NCBI GenBank assembly: GCA_003184365.1
Contig: NKYR01000038.1
Coordinates: forward strand, 124,001 to 188,000
DNA: 64,000 nt
Direction of reading: 5' to 3'
Source: Evernia prunastri
Lineage: Eukaryota > Ascomycota > Lecanoromycetes > Lecanorales > Parmeliaceae
The position numbers were made by a program, and so were the translations under genes. Position 1 is the stretch's first letter. The number at the start of each line of letters is the position of its first letter. This document shows, piece after piece, positions 33,240-44,146 of the stretch. The notes beneath the pieces are model-generated. The model worked only from the letters and a program-made list of their open reading frames with translations. It had not been told where the DNA came from and ran no database searches.

Positions 33240-35435
33240 ATGTCAGACCCACTCAGCGTAGCCGCCGGCGTCGTTGGTGTAATAACAGCGGCCGCTCAAA
33301 TATCCTCACTCTTGATCAGATCCACCTATTCGACCATCGCAGCCCCACAGCAGGCTCGAGCAGTACTCACTGAGGTCAGTGACATAAGTACAATCTTGTC
33401 GCACCTTCAGTCCTACCTCCTTGGTTTAGCCATCCCTAATCGGTCCAGAGCTTTCTTACTCAAGGTGGAAGATTTGGTGGCTATTCTCAGTGGCTGCGTT
33501 CTTACGTTCTCGGAGCTCGAGAAGCTGCTCGACGAGCTGAAGACGGAAGATTTGGACGTGTTGGATCGCTTGAAATGGGTGAGGAAGGAGTCAGTAATTA
33601 TGGGTCTGATCCAAAGGCTGCAGAACCATTAGGCATCCCTGTCTTTAGTGCTCAATATACTGAACGGGTTCGCACCAATCTGCCAAATAATGTTGTTCCC
33701 ATGGGTGCTGACTTTTCGAAGACAAACGATTGCTGAAACCAAAGACTCGGTAGACCGACTGCAAGCATTTGTAGAGCAATACTATGGGGAGATGTCCTCC
33801 AGAGTACAAGCACTGGAGGGTGTGGATATACGGGGGAGAGGTGACGCAGATGCTATGTCCGGAGACGATACCGAATCTGTCGCAACCATACATGCACACC
33901 CGCCTGACCCAAGCTCTGAAGAACCATTTGAGAGGGACTTAGTACACTATGACTTCTCGGGTGATTTGGAAAGATCTTGGGTGTATAGGAGGAATCGAAC
34001 TTTTCGTGGATCGGTGCTTTCAGCACCAACGAACAGTGTAAACTCGCTGAGATGGTCTTTTTTCTCAGAACTGAGTATGGCAGAAGTTTCAAACATTTCA
34101 GTGATCGATTTGACAGTCACCGAGCGTGAAACTTTCAATGCCCGACGATCTTTGCAGACATGGTCAGCTCAACCAGACAATAGGGTCCCTACCGGACCTT
34201 ACACAGATGGTTGAGACGGTCAAGGTACCCTTCTGAATAAGGTCGTCCGTCAACCGCTTCCAGCAGAAGTTCCTGGAGCGTTTCCTAGAATGTCCAGTAG
34301 ACCTTCCAGATCTTCTCCATTCCTAGCAGAACTTCCAGCAAATACTCCTGCAAGCGCTCAGGATTCCAGGCCGCCATCAACCCACAAACAGCAGCAAAAT
34401 CTCGTCAGGGATCGGTCACGATCCCCAGTCCATCCAGTCGAGAACCGGTACATTTCTCCCCGGTGGAAGGCGCCTTTCATCACAAAGCAGGCCCACGAAA
34501 AGACTCCCGCTCCGACATCTACAATACCACCAACGAAGCCACTAAATCCACCATCGCCTCCACAAGTCCAACCTACCTCCTTGCCACGGTTTCATGACTT
34601 GGTAGAGGACGAGCCAGCATATCCGTGTAAAGGATGCGGAGAGGTGTGTTTCATGCGGCAATGCTGCTTTTCAGCTAAGCTGCCCCCTATTGCTAGATCG
34701 GAATGGTACTGATTGAAATATGCCATTAGATACTTGAGGAAGGAAAGGCCTTCGAACTTGGTACGTCTTTACAACAACAACAACAACAACAACAATCTAG
34801 CAATACACAACTTGATCACTTTGTCAAGATTGATATACTGATAATATACCAGTGGGCCATNNNNNNNNNNNNNTCGGAATGGTACTGATTGAAATATGCC
34901 ATTAGATACTTGAGGAAGGAAAGGCCTTCGAACTTGGTACGTCTTTACAACAACAACAACAACAACAACAACAATCTAGCAATACACAACTTGATCACTT
35001 TGTCAAGATTGATATACTGATAATATACCAGTGGGCCATAGATGGCATATAGACTGTTTCCGCTGCTCCAAATGCGGTACCATTCTCGACTCGGATGCAT
35101 GCCTCCTCCTCGGCGGCGACGGGTCACTCATCTGCAACAATTGTACATATAGCTGCAGTGTTTGTAACAACAAGATAGAGGACCTTGCTATTCTCACTGG
35201 GGACCAGGCCTTTTGCCAAACATGTTTTAAGTGTCGAAACTGCAAGAAGAAGATTGGAAATCGCAAATATGCCAGGACTTCAAAGGGTATGTATTGTATG
35301 ATTTGTCACGAGTCGCTAATGGAACATTGTCGGAGACGCTTGGCCAAGAACAAACAGCGCGAGCAGACGATTCCTCTAGCCTCGGCCTTGAGCATTCTGG
35401 GTACACCGACCGAGCCTCCTCTGACTTTCTTTTGA
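33240..35435 (+). CDS. LIM-domain protein with N-terminal fungal (NLR-type) helical domain, ~558 aa
   Basis: Residues 1-25 read MSDPLSVAAGVVGVITAAAQ and onward, the start typical of the N-terminal helical domain found on many fungal NLR/STAND and ankyrin proteins (PF17111-like). The middle is Ser/Pro-rich and disordered. The C-terminus carries two LIM zinc fingers: CKGCGEILEEGKAFEL..HRWHIDCFRCSKC and CSVCNNKIEDLAIL..CQTCFKCRNCKKK..YCMICHE. A frame-consistent model is 33240-33578, 33633-33667, 33722-34209, 34264-34643, 34730-34760, 35032-35435 (1677 nt). The last two splices are secure because they restore LIM1. The first three introns are each 54 nt, so in-frame alternatives exist; the first contains the only in-frame stop (TAG at 33630-33632). 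The intron between the last two exons spans the 13-N gap. The role is unknown; LIM domains mediate protein contacts, often with cytoskeleton or signalling partners. Confidence 0.75.
34698..35039. repeat. 163/166-bp direct duplication flanking an assembly gap (13 N at 34861-34873)
   Basis: Sequence 34698-34860 is repeated at 34874-35039. The only difference I can see is one extra CAA triplet in the second copy (25 versus 28 nt in the acaacaa run). The N run sits exactly between them. This is the signature of two contig ends that overlap but were not merged. The true locus most likely has one copy, so the last LIM intron is about 180 bp shorter than drawn. Confidence 0.92.
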
Positions 35436-35806
35436 TCGGTTGCCACGAAGAATATTCAGGAACAGGCTCAAAGCACGTAGGCGACAGCAGCGCCATGACT
35501 GCTGAACCATTCTAATGTACTCTGAGGCTTCTGAGTAACACTGTAAAGTGGCATTCATCGTACCTTGGCATCGAGTGTGCGTGAAGAAAGTAAAAGATGA
35601 AAAATAAGTAAGAAACAAGACAGAATTGAAGACGAAAGAGCGGTTGATAATAGGCGCCGCATCCGGCCTAGCGCCAATTCACCGGCTCCACAACCCTTTG
35701 ACCGGAAACACCTCCCCAAGTTCCCACAGTCCACCCACCCAACAAACCCACCTTCAAACTCACCAAAAGTCATCCACCCACCGCCAAGCCCACCTCTCCC
35801 ATCACA
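35436..35806. other. Intergenic spacer
   Basis: C-rich and A-rich low-complexity sequence (35700-35800) before the next start. No gene seen. Confidence 0.4.
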
Positions 35807-36289
35807 ATGCCCGCCAAAACCAACACCACCACCACCCTCTTCCTCATCCCCCGTGCCCCAACCACCCCCCTCGACCCCGCCCTCCGCACCTCCCTGCAAA
35901 CCGCAATCCTGAACCCCCACACCATAAAAGCGCTCCGGAAAACGCTCGACGCGGAAACCCAAGCGGCCGCGTGGCAGGAGAAGGTGGGGCGGAGGACGCT
36001 ACAGCTGCTGGAGGAGAAGGAGTATTGGAAGTGGGAGGATCTGGTCGGGGTGATTGTGAGGGAGGCAAGGGGTGTGGATGAGGAGGGTGAGGAGGGTGAT
36101 GATGAGGAGGTGGAGGGGGAGGAGGGGCCGAGAGGAAAAGAGAAGGGGGCGGATGGAGGGGAGGATGCGGAGGGGAAGGTGGATATACGGATTCCGGAAA
36201 AGGCTGTGAGCGAAGCGGCGGCGGTGGTGAAGGGTGTGCTGGAGAAGAAGGTGGAGCTGGAGCCTGAGGGGAAGGGGTTCTGGGATTGA
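35807..36289 (+). CDS. Small acidic hypothetical protein, 160 aa
   Basis: Single exon, start MPAKTNTTTTLFLIPRAPT. Residues 22-75 are predicted helical and not low-complexity (LDPALRTSLQTAILNPHTIK, LLEEKEYWKWEDLVGVIV). Residues 88-122 are a Glu/Gly/Asp-rich run, followed by KVDIRIPEKAVSEAAAVV. I do not recognise a family. The long overlapping frame on the opposite strand is Ser/Pro low-complexity and is rejected in favour of this one. Convergent with CDC48. Confidence 0.55.
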   Translation: MPAKTNTTTTLFLIPRAPTTPLDPALRTSLQTAILNPHTIKALRKTLDAETQAAAWQEKVGRRTLQLLEEKEYWKWEDLVGVIVREARGVDEEGEEGDDEEVEGEEGPRGKEKGADGGEDAEGKVDIRIPEKAVSEAAAVVKGVLEKKVELEPEGKGFWD

Positions 36290-36867
36290 AGACGAGGGTT
36301 TCTCGTCTGTATTGAGAGTGTGGGATTGAAATACTGGATGCTTCTGGCGTGGGATTTCTCCACGCTACGGACGTACAAGCTATATCATAGCTACGAGAAG
36401 GGTTTTATGGTCAACAGCTTCAGGCTAGCGGAGAGCCCTGGGAATTCGTGGTTGGGGATCGAGCTTGGCCTTACAGCCTAAAAGAAAGAGACAAAGGGAA
36501 ATTGAGCTGGCGAAAGGTGAAACAGAGCAGGAAGCGCCTATCGAAGAAGATTTGGAGGTGGGGAAACCGAGGAGAGAAAAGGTTGCGAGGACGCAGGAGC
36601 CAAATATCAAGCAGCAAATTGAGTACGCGGAAGCTACTTCGGAAGAGAGAGAATGAGACTGTAGCTTGAAATGTATGAAGAGTGCTTCTGAATCTATGGT
36701 CTGCTTGCTGTTCGAGTACCTAAAGCACGTCGCACAAGTTGAATGAGTCGCTCTATTATGTGCCCCTCTCGCCGAGTTGCCATCAAATGATGGCGCATGA
36801 ACACCGTGGATGCAATTTCTGAAGAACCGACGTTTCCGAACCCAAATGCAACACCCGAATCTAGCTC
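36290..36867. other. 3' intergenic spacer between convergent genes
   Basis: A charged frame at 36465-36656 lacks an ATG and is not supported. It must contain the 3' UTRs of the acidic protein and CDC48. Confidence 0.4.
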
Positions 36868-39618
36868 CTAGTCATAGAGAGAATCATCGTTGCCAGCATC
36901 ACCGAATCCATTCCCGTTCCCCGCAGCATCAGCAGCTGCGTCCGCGTCGGGGAATCGGAAGAAGTTACTGCCACCCGAATTCTTCATGCTCTGTGCGAAT
37001 GCTTCGTAGCGACGGACCTCAACATCGCTGACGGATCTCCTAGCAGATTGCATGGCCTCTTCGAAATGTGCCTTGGTAAGCTCGGGGACTGGATCATCGG
37101 CATCGATATCCTCCTCCATCTTGACATCTTCACCGGCAGCCTCACGCTCCTTGGTTCTCTCAATGTCGATTGATATTGACTGCTTGATAGCAAGTTTAAC
37201 CGCACGCTGGGTGACGAAGCCAAGATCGGCACCAGAGAAGCCGTGAGTACGGCTCGCGATATATTCGATATTGACGTCGTCTGCAACTGGAGTCTTCCGG
37301 AGTTGAGCTTTCAAGATACCGATGCGTGAAGTTTCATCGGGCAGAGGCACGTAGACAAGAGTATCGAGACGCCCAGGACGGCAGAGAGCGTTATCGAGTT
37401 GTTCGGGACGATTAGTAGCGCCAATGACGAAGACGTTCTTCTTGGAGGTCATGCCGTCCATTTCTGTAAAACGCGTTAGTAAACTGTAGAAAGGTCGAGT
37501 ATGATATTAACTTACCCGTCAGAAGCTGGTTGACAACGCGGTCGGAAGCACCACCGGCATCACCATTCGATCCACCACGGGACTTCGCGATGGAGTCCAG
37601 CTCATCAAGGAAAACAACACAAGGAGCGGCTGCCCTAGCTTTGTCGAAGATGTCACGGATGTTGCTCTCTGACTCACCGAACCACATGCTGAGCAACTCC
37701 GGGCCTTTGATTGAGATAAAATTGGCAGCGCACTCGTTGGCGACTGCTTTGGCCAGCAGAGTCTTACCAGTACCTGGAGGACCGTAGAACAAGACACCAC
37801 GAGATGGTGAGAGACCGAACTTGAGGAACTTCTCGGGGTGATCCACTGGGTATTGTACGCTCTCGATGAGCTCGCGCTTGACGTTTTCCAAGCCTCCGAT
37901 GTCGTCCCAGCGCACGTTTGGCACCTCCACAACAGCGACCTCGCGAAGGGCAGAAGGATTTGAGACACCAAGGGCAAAGCGGAAGTTCTCCATGGTGACG
38001 CCCAAAGAATCAAGGACCTCAGCATCGATTGTGTCCTCATCCAAATCGATCAAGTCCATCTTCTCACGGATTTGCTGCATCGCGGCCTCAGAGCAGAGAG
38101 AGGCTACATCAGAACCAACGTAGCCATGGGTTTCCGCAGCGATTGACTCAAGGTCAACGTCTTCTCCAAGCTTCATGTTTTTCGTGTGGATTTGGAGAAT
38201 CTCAAGACGGCCAGTAGGGTCAGGAATACCAATGTCGACTTCACGATCGAAACGGCCGAAACGACGTAGAGCAGGGTCGATAGAGTTGGGACGGTTCGTG
38301 GCAGCCATAACCACAACGTTTGAACGCGCCTTCATGCCGTCCATGAGAGTCAGAAGCTGAGAGACGACACGACGCTCAACCTCTCCGTTGGTCTTCTCAC
38401 GCTTGGGCGCGATAGAGTCGATCTCGTCGATAAAGATGATTGCTGGGGAGTTCTTCTCGGCCTCCTCGAATGCTTTACGGAGATTCGATTCTGACTCTCC
38501 GGCCATCTTGGACATGATCTCGGGGCCATTGATCAAGAAAAAGAAAGCTCCAGTCTCGTTGGCCACCGCACGAGCCATCAAAGTCTTTCCAGTACCAGGA
38601 GGACCGAACATCAGAATACCGCGAGGAGGCTTAATACCGATGGACTTGAAAAGCTGAGGATGTCGGAGAGGCAGTTCAACCAATTCTCGAATCTGGGCCA
38701 TTTGTTTTCGGCATCCGCCGATGTCATCGTATCCCACCTCATTCAGGTTGCCCTCCTCATCCTCACGCTGGATCGGCTCTCCTTCACAGTGAATGACCGT
38801 ATCTTGCGCCACAATACCGAACTCTGGTGGGTCGACCTCCACGACCTTGAACTCGACCTGCCTCATGCCTCCTCGAACAGTGAAGAGATCACCTTGTCGA
38901 ACTGGTCGGTACGCTTCTCTAAAGTAAGGTGCAAGGAAGACGTCGAAGAGAGATCCAGTAAGGCCTTCAACGGTATCGGCAATAGGTAGAACCGCGATAC
39001 GCTTGGCCTGCAACGCTTATTAGCCAAGTCTTTGCTTGCAAGCTGGGTCAAGATGTAGCTTACGTATTTGATATCTGGGCAAGCATGAACAGTCACAATA
39101 TCTCCGTGCTTGACGCGTAGGTTGTGGCGAACCACACGGTTCATACGTGCAGATCCATCATCAAGATCATCATCCGCCAGCACGATCAGAACTGTATCCT
39201 TTCGCTTTTTCCCTTTTACCAAGACTGTATCACCGCGGAAAAGTTGCAGTGTCTCCATGGTATTATTTGATAGAGCGATAATGGAGTTGTCATCGTTGAC
39301 AGCATCGGTGACACTGTTGCCACCGAGTCAGTAAGTTGAACTCCAAAAGTGTAGTTTATGAGTACATACATCAATGAATTTGGCTTCTTCTTCTTCTTGA
39401 GGATAGCCGTTGCTGTGTCGGACTCCTTGGGCATGTCAGCAACAGGTCTATGGATATCGTCGGAGCTGCCTAAGCTCACCTCTTTCTTCTCAGCTCCGGA
39501 GGCATCACTGTCACGTCGTTAGTATCGAGCTTTGAGAGGAATGGAGCGATCACTAGACTCACTTCAGGTTGGCCTTGATCTTGGTCTTCGACTCCACGTG
39601 CTCAGGCTCTGCAGACAT
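36868..39618 (-). CDS. CDC48: AAA+ ATPase Cdc48/p97/VCP, 825 aa
   Basis: Hexameric segregase that extracts ubiquitylated proteins from membranes and complexes (ERAD, proteasome delivery, chromatin). Six exons on the minus strand: 39618-39563, 39507-39480 (28 nt), 39425-39370, 39313-39064, 39007-37516, 37463-36868; 2478 nt in frame. The N domain carries NTMETLQLFRGDTVLVKGKK and the conserved RMNRVVRHNLRVKHGD. D1 has Walker A GPPGTGKTLMARAV and Walker B IIFIDEIDSIAPKR. D2 has GPPGTGKTLLAKAV and VVFLDELDSIAKSR, then the arginine-finger region RPEQLDNALCRPGRLD. The tail ends DDSLYD, close to the usual DDLY(G/S) terminus that binds cofactors. Length and domains match the family throughout. The 39426-39479 segment is an in-frame 54-nt intron (GTGAGC..AAG) that could be read through; family alignment favours removal. 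Confidence 0.97.
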
Positions 39619-41204
39619 GTTGATGTTGGCCTAGTGACCGAGCTTGTAGACCGAGGTAGATGTAGCTTTGGATGTCTCAAGTTTTGGGGGATGAGGTGTG
39701 AGTTGCAGGAACCTTGAATGTTCGATGCAGAGGATGAGGAAGAAGGGTTTTGTACTTGGAAGAGAGTGGGTGATGTGTCAAAGTGAAGTTGTTATAGTTG
39801 ATCGTGACACTCGGGGCCAGAAAGTTCAATGATGAATTCTCGGCCTTCACGATTTTAGCCTCGGATAAATATAACTCCGTTTCCCATGGCTCAAAGAAAC
39901 CCGTCGAACAGCTTGGAAGCTGACACATCCTAACATCTTCTCTTACTCTAGAGATCATAACACACATCATAGCCAGTGTGAATCGTTCATTTGGTGGCGA
40001 CCTTTACTACAGATTGCAACAAAGGATGATAAACACTAAGCTAGACAAAGAGACTGAGATGAAGATAGCTGCTAACTCTCTAGGTGTCAATCTCAAGACA
40101 TATACAGTGTTACTCTTGTCTGTTGCTGTGAAAGGATGATGAATTTGATATTGCTCTGCAAAATGGTTGCTCCCTACTTGTTCTCAGCCTTTTCTGAGAA
40201 AAAAAATATATATACATTGATTGATTGTTTTATACGCCTATGCTAGCTACTTGATGTAAGCTAATGAGGGTAACATTAACGCTGAACCAGCTTTACGGCT
40301 GGGCGTTGAAGAAACCTGAGGGCGAACCTCTGGACAAAAACTTCAACTAAACAGTACGCTCTCCCTTCTGCTGTGCTCCTTAGGAGCCCTATTACACCAC
40401 CGCACATCTCTCTACTTCTTTGCGCCGACTCTTCTATTCTCTGACTTTTGTATCTCTGATCGCCCCCGCCTCTAGAGGCGGGTACGATCGCTTCTTCGTG
40501 CGCCCTTTTTGGGCTTATATATATACATACAAGCACTAAAAACTACTACATCTCATCCCTTGTGTCATTGAATAGCTGCTAGCATTTTCCATGTCCTGCT
40601 GAACAAATATGCCCCGAGACAGGCAGAGTTGCATTGGATCAATGGCAAGCCGGCAAACCATGAGGAAATATGTTATTAGCTTGCTCCGCTAGTGTTGTTC
40701 ATACCTATACTATAGTGTGGCCTTTAGCTTTGGCGGTGTTCTATGCAATGACATTGCCTCCATCAAAGACGCATAAGAAGACTACGATGTCATGCTGTTT
40801 GGGAGTATGTCTCTGAGAAGCTCTTTCTTGATTCTTTTGACCGGGTAGGTCTCTGTCATGCCTTCCCGCTTGCTTTCAGAACACGTAAGCTCGGAAGACC
40901 TTAGGTAACTACCTTAAGTTCCAATCGACCCTTTCTCCTCTTTACGTTCTATGTCTTAAGTTACATTATCCCTTGATTCGTTTTTAAAAACACAGTGATG
41001 AATGAGAATCTTTACACAGAAACTCATCCAAGATCACCGTACACCTTGATGGATTTCTACCTCGATGGATCTCTACCTTGACGGATCTCTACCATCACCT
41101 CCCAAACTAAGTCAGAGAGTCATTTGGTGACTTAGATAATATACTGACACCTACAGACTCTCTCCGATGGCATCTCTTGAGGCTAAGGCAAGAATGCCAC
41201 TATT
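39619..41204. other. Gene-free stretch, 1.6 kb
   Basis: The left part holds the CDC48 promoter. A near-perfect palindrome lies at 40458-40489 and a tatatatatacata box at about 40516-40530. No coding exon is supported. A solo-LTR interpretation of 40108-40560 was considered but not proven. Confidence 0.45.
40458..40489. repeat. 32-bp near-perfect palindrome
   Basis: Centred on tctaga at 40471-40476. Fourteen of 16 base pairs match: the inner cccgcctctagaggcggg is perfect and the outer gatcg/cgatc arms match, separated by two mismatched pairs. A second small stem (gccctttttgggc) follows at about 40502. Confidence 0.8.
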
Positions 41205-41575
41205 ATGGGTTTCACGGCCCTGAAGACCCGTCTCAAGGACGCTGCTACGCTAAAACCCTGTAAGTTTTTATCACGGCATAATGATCACTGCTAACACTCT
41301 TTTCAGCCATGGAATATTTCATAGCTCCCATGGGCATAGCTTTGGTCAGGATTAAAGTCAATGCCTGGTTCGCGGGCACAGACGTATACAAGATCGATGG
41401 ACGTATGGACAAGCTTGATCTTAGAATGGATCAGATGGATGGACCTTTGGAGAAGTTCGATCACAGATTGGAGAAGACAAAGGATGCTCTAGGCGAGGTC
41501 AAGAGCGATCTTAGCGAGCTGAAAGGGAAGATGACCGCAATGTTGGGCTTCGTGAGCAAAAAGAAAAAGAAATGA
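41205..41575 (+). CDS. Small coiled-coil protein, 107 aa
   Basis: Two exons, 41205-41259 and 41307-41575, joined by a 47-bp GTAAGT..TTCAG intron; 324 nt in frame. It starts MGFTALKTRLKDAATLKPS. From residue about 50 a heptad-like series follows: KIDGRMDKLDLRMDQMDGPL, EKFDHRLEKTKDALGEVKSD, LSELKGKM, consistent with a coiled coil. It ends in a lysine run (SKKKKK). No family recognised. The clean intron and regular heptads argue for a real gene. Confidence 0.6.
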
Positions 41576-42414
41576 TATGCAGAGCCATGGTTTGGAGTTG
41601 GGCTTTTAGATAGGTATCCCCATGCAGCATTTGTATAGCTTTGTACATTAGGAAAGTGCCCAGCAGATGACGAAGTGAACACTACAGCCTCGTGCCAATG
41701 GTTCCTGTGCTCAGCTAATCAATGACACCCCGGGCGTACTAAGCAAATATATCGATTTACCACTGGCACTATCTCGAGCAGGCTTTCTGAAAATGAAACG
41801 CCCCGTCATGCTGAAGAGCTACCTGTACACTGTAAGATTGCTTGGATACTCATAGAAGAATCCACTGCAGACGGGAGATTGACCATTTGCAACATTTGAG
41901 TGCCTCTCTACCAACGTAATCTTCTTCCGCTCCGCGATCACTCTCCTTGCCGGCCTAACAAAGGCGTTCCGAAACACAGACTGGTCCTGCAGCGTTGCTC
42001 TTCCTCGAAGACTGGCCCAAAGAAGGTTGACTACCTACCGTCGGTCAACTTGAGCCCTCCTCTCGTAGCAATTCCACCCCGCCAGCCCTAGGGCTTCCTC
42101 CCCACGCGCTATTGCTCAGTCGCGGGCTGCTATGATGATGTCTTTCACGTTGTGTGGAGGCGATTTATCCATTCGGTGGGCATATACTCGTGCTTTGATG
42201 GGTGCGAGCAGCAGGTCGGGCAGAGTAAAGTGGCGGTAGATGAAGGAAATGCAGGCTGGACAGGTCGTATTTCAGTTCAGAGAGATTTGAATTCTCAGAG
42301 ACATAGTCCCAAATAGCAGAGAGTGTGCCGAACAGTCAATGCCCGTCATGACATCGTCGATAAACACAATCCCTTCCAAATCCTGGTCATTAACGCATTA
42401 TTCATTCCCCCAAG
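41576..42414. other. Intergenic, ~0.8 kb
   Basis: Nothing recognised beyond short chance frames. 3' ends of the two flanking convergent genes. Confidence 0.4.
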
Positions 42415-43314
42415 TCAAGCAGTCTCCCTCCAAGCCTGTCTGAAACTCAACGCTGCCACCACCACACCAAGACCTCCAATAGCACCCTCACTCAAGATGC
42501 CATTCTCGAGACTATAATGTATAGTCATAGGTGCATATGCCACATTGATACCAACCTCCCTATACCACTTCCCCCATCTCTCCTTCAACCCTTCGTCCTC
42601 CACCTTGTCCATCCTCAACTCCAACTCGCCTTTCTCAACGGTCTCCCCATCTTCATCCGTACCGCCTAGGACCCCACTCTTCCTCCTCTGTCTTGCAGAA
42701 TCCTGCCCCTTCAGCTCCCCCCACTCGTAACCCAACCTCGCCAGTTCCAGCGCCACATACGCACACCACGCTCTTCCACTCCATAGCCAAGCCTTCGCTA
42801 CTCTTTCCTTCTTCCATCCTAGCACACCCTTCCCAGCTAGATATGCACCGTTTTCCAAACCCTGGAAGAGTGCACATGCTACCACTTGACCCCACGTGAT
42901 AGCTCTCACAATCTCATCTCCTGGTGGTGTCAGATAGGTTGAAACTCCCCAGCTGTATATCCCCAAAAGCCCCCATAGCCGTAGAAATACTCGAAAGTCG
43001 TCGAAGATGGCCGTAAGCGGCGTTAGGGATGTTGCGAGGCGAGATACGGAGAGCTGGGGAGCCTTGGCTAGGACGGAGTGCAGGAGGTGGAGGGTATAAG
43101 ATACGGTGAGGAGGGTCTTGTCGAGGGTGGAGGTTTGGGAGAGGAGCCTGGGTCTGATTAGTGCGGGTCTCCGGTCCGGGGGGGTGCTGCAGGTGTAAAC
43201 CGGTTGATATGGGCTACATTGGCGTTGGCTTTGGATAGGTAGGATGGAAGAGAGACGCGAAGATGAGATATGCTTTGGGGGAGAGCTGGGAGTGAGGACA
43301 TTGAAGCCGATCAT
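42415..43314 (-). CDS. Peroxisomal membrane protein, PEX11 family (Pex11C-like), up to 299 aa
   Basis: PEX11 proteins tubulate and divide peroxisomes. Recognisable parts: LLSQTSTLDKTLLTVSYTLH near residue 58, a helix DDFRVFLRLWGLLGIYSWG, and EIVRAITWGQVVACALFQGL followed by ENGAYLAGKGVLGW, which is the fungal Pex11C arrangement. The C-terminal part has a charged loop (LGGTDEDGETVEKGELELRM) and a final hydrophobic GAIGGLGVVVAALSFRQAW. The first 55 residues are Ser/Pro-rich and unlike the family, so the true start may be in another exon or further in; the body from residue 56 on is secure. Single exon as read. Confidence 0.75.
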   Translation of the reverse strand: MIGFNVLTPSSPPKHISSSRLSSILPIQSQRQCSPYQPVYTCSTPPDRRPALIRPRLLSQTSTLDKTLLTVSYTLHLLHSVLAKAPQLSVSRLATSLTPLTAIFDDFRVFLRLWGLLGIYSWGVSTYLTPPGDEIVRAITWGQVVACALFQGLENGAYLAGKGVLGWKKERVAKAWLWSGRAWCAYVALELARLGYEWGELKGQDSARQRRKSGVLGGTDEDGETVEKGELELRMDKVEDEGLKERWGKWYREVGINVAYAPMTIHYSLENGILSEGAIGGLGVVVAALSFRQAWRETA

Positions 43315-44146
43315 ACGGCGCGATAGGTGAATGGGAGATACGAGAGTAAAGGGGGTTTGAGGTAATTACTTTCGCGTGCCTCGGCTCTTTGCTTGAACGC
43401 TGGGTTGCTGAGGTGAAGGGACTCCGTGTTCAGCCATCCGCCCTCAGCTTTTCTAAACTAAGCTGTTTTGGTACTGCTTAAATGCGTACAGGCGTGGTCT
43501 GGGAACATGGTACCTATTAGTTCGACAATGAGCGTGTCCTGCTTCGTCAAAAAGCATAGTTGAAGGTCTGTCAAAGAGGTGCCAACAATGAGGAGATCCA
43601 AGACTTCGACGAGAAATCCAGCTAGAGAAGAACCATGAACGGTATAAACTGCGGCTCAAATGTGCTCGGCAAACCAAAGCATAAGGAATTCAGAGGTTTG
43701 AGCTTTCATCGAGACAGAGACTCATCTAGTCAAGAAGAAAAAGAGGAAAAAGAAAAGAAGAACAGGACAAAGAAGCTTGTAATATCGATTAAGTTAACAC
43801 AATCCCTCCATCACCCATGGCATCTGCAGCCCCAACCGGATATCTACTGACGAAGACTGCCGTGGGCTCAGTGGCCTGTTCCGATGGTGAGAACAGGGGC
43901 AATGGTATGGAAACTAGCAACTGCAGAAGTGCCAGGTAAAGCAGCGTTAACTAAGTCATGGTGGTGAAGCTATCTGTTTTAGCGAGAGCTATGTAGAGCA
44001 AGGCCGGTATGGTGCAAGATCTTGCGTTTGTCCATCATGATGTCGAGCTATCTGTAGCATATAGCCAGCGACAACTGTTTCCTTCGCAGATAAACTATGT
44101 GCATCCGCTGATCTGAGCAAAAGATCTCCTTCGACTTTCGTACGGT
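43315..44146. other. Intergenic, ~0.8 kb
   Basis: A-rich gaaaaagaggaaaaagaaaa run at about 43735. No gene seen. Confidence 0.4.

Noticed and set aside
35770..36378. 202-codon Ser/Pro-rich minus-strand frame
   Set aside because: Low-complexity mirror of the Glu/Gly-rich run in the plus-strand acidic protein.
36465..36656. Charged 63-codon frame
   Set aside because: Starts at a TTG, no ATG, no homology cue; lies in the 3' spacer of convergent genes.
40108..40560. Possible solo LTR (starts tgttactcttg, contains TATA-like run)
   Set aside because: No clear matching TG..CA ends with target-site duplication and no second copy in the window.
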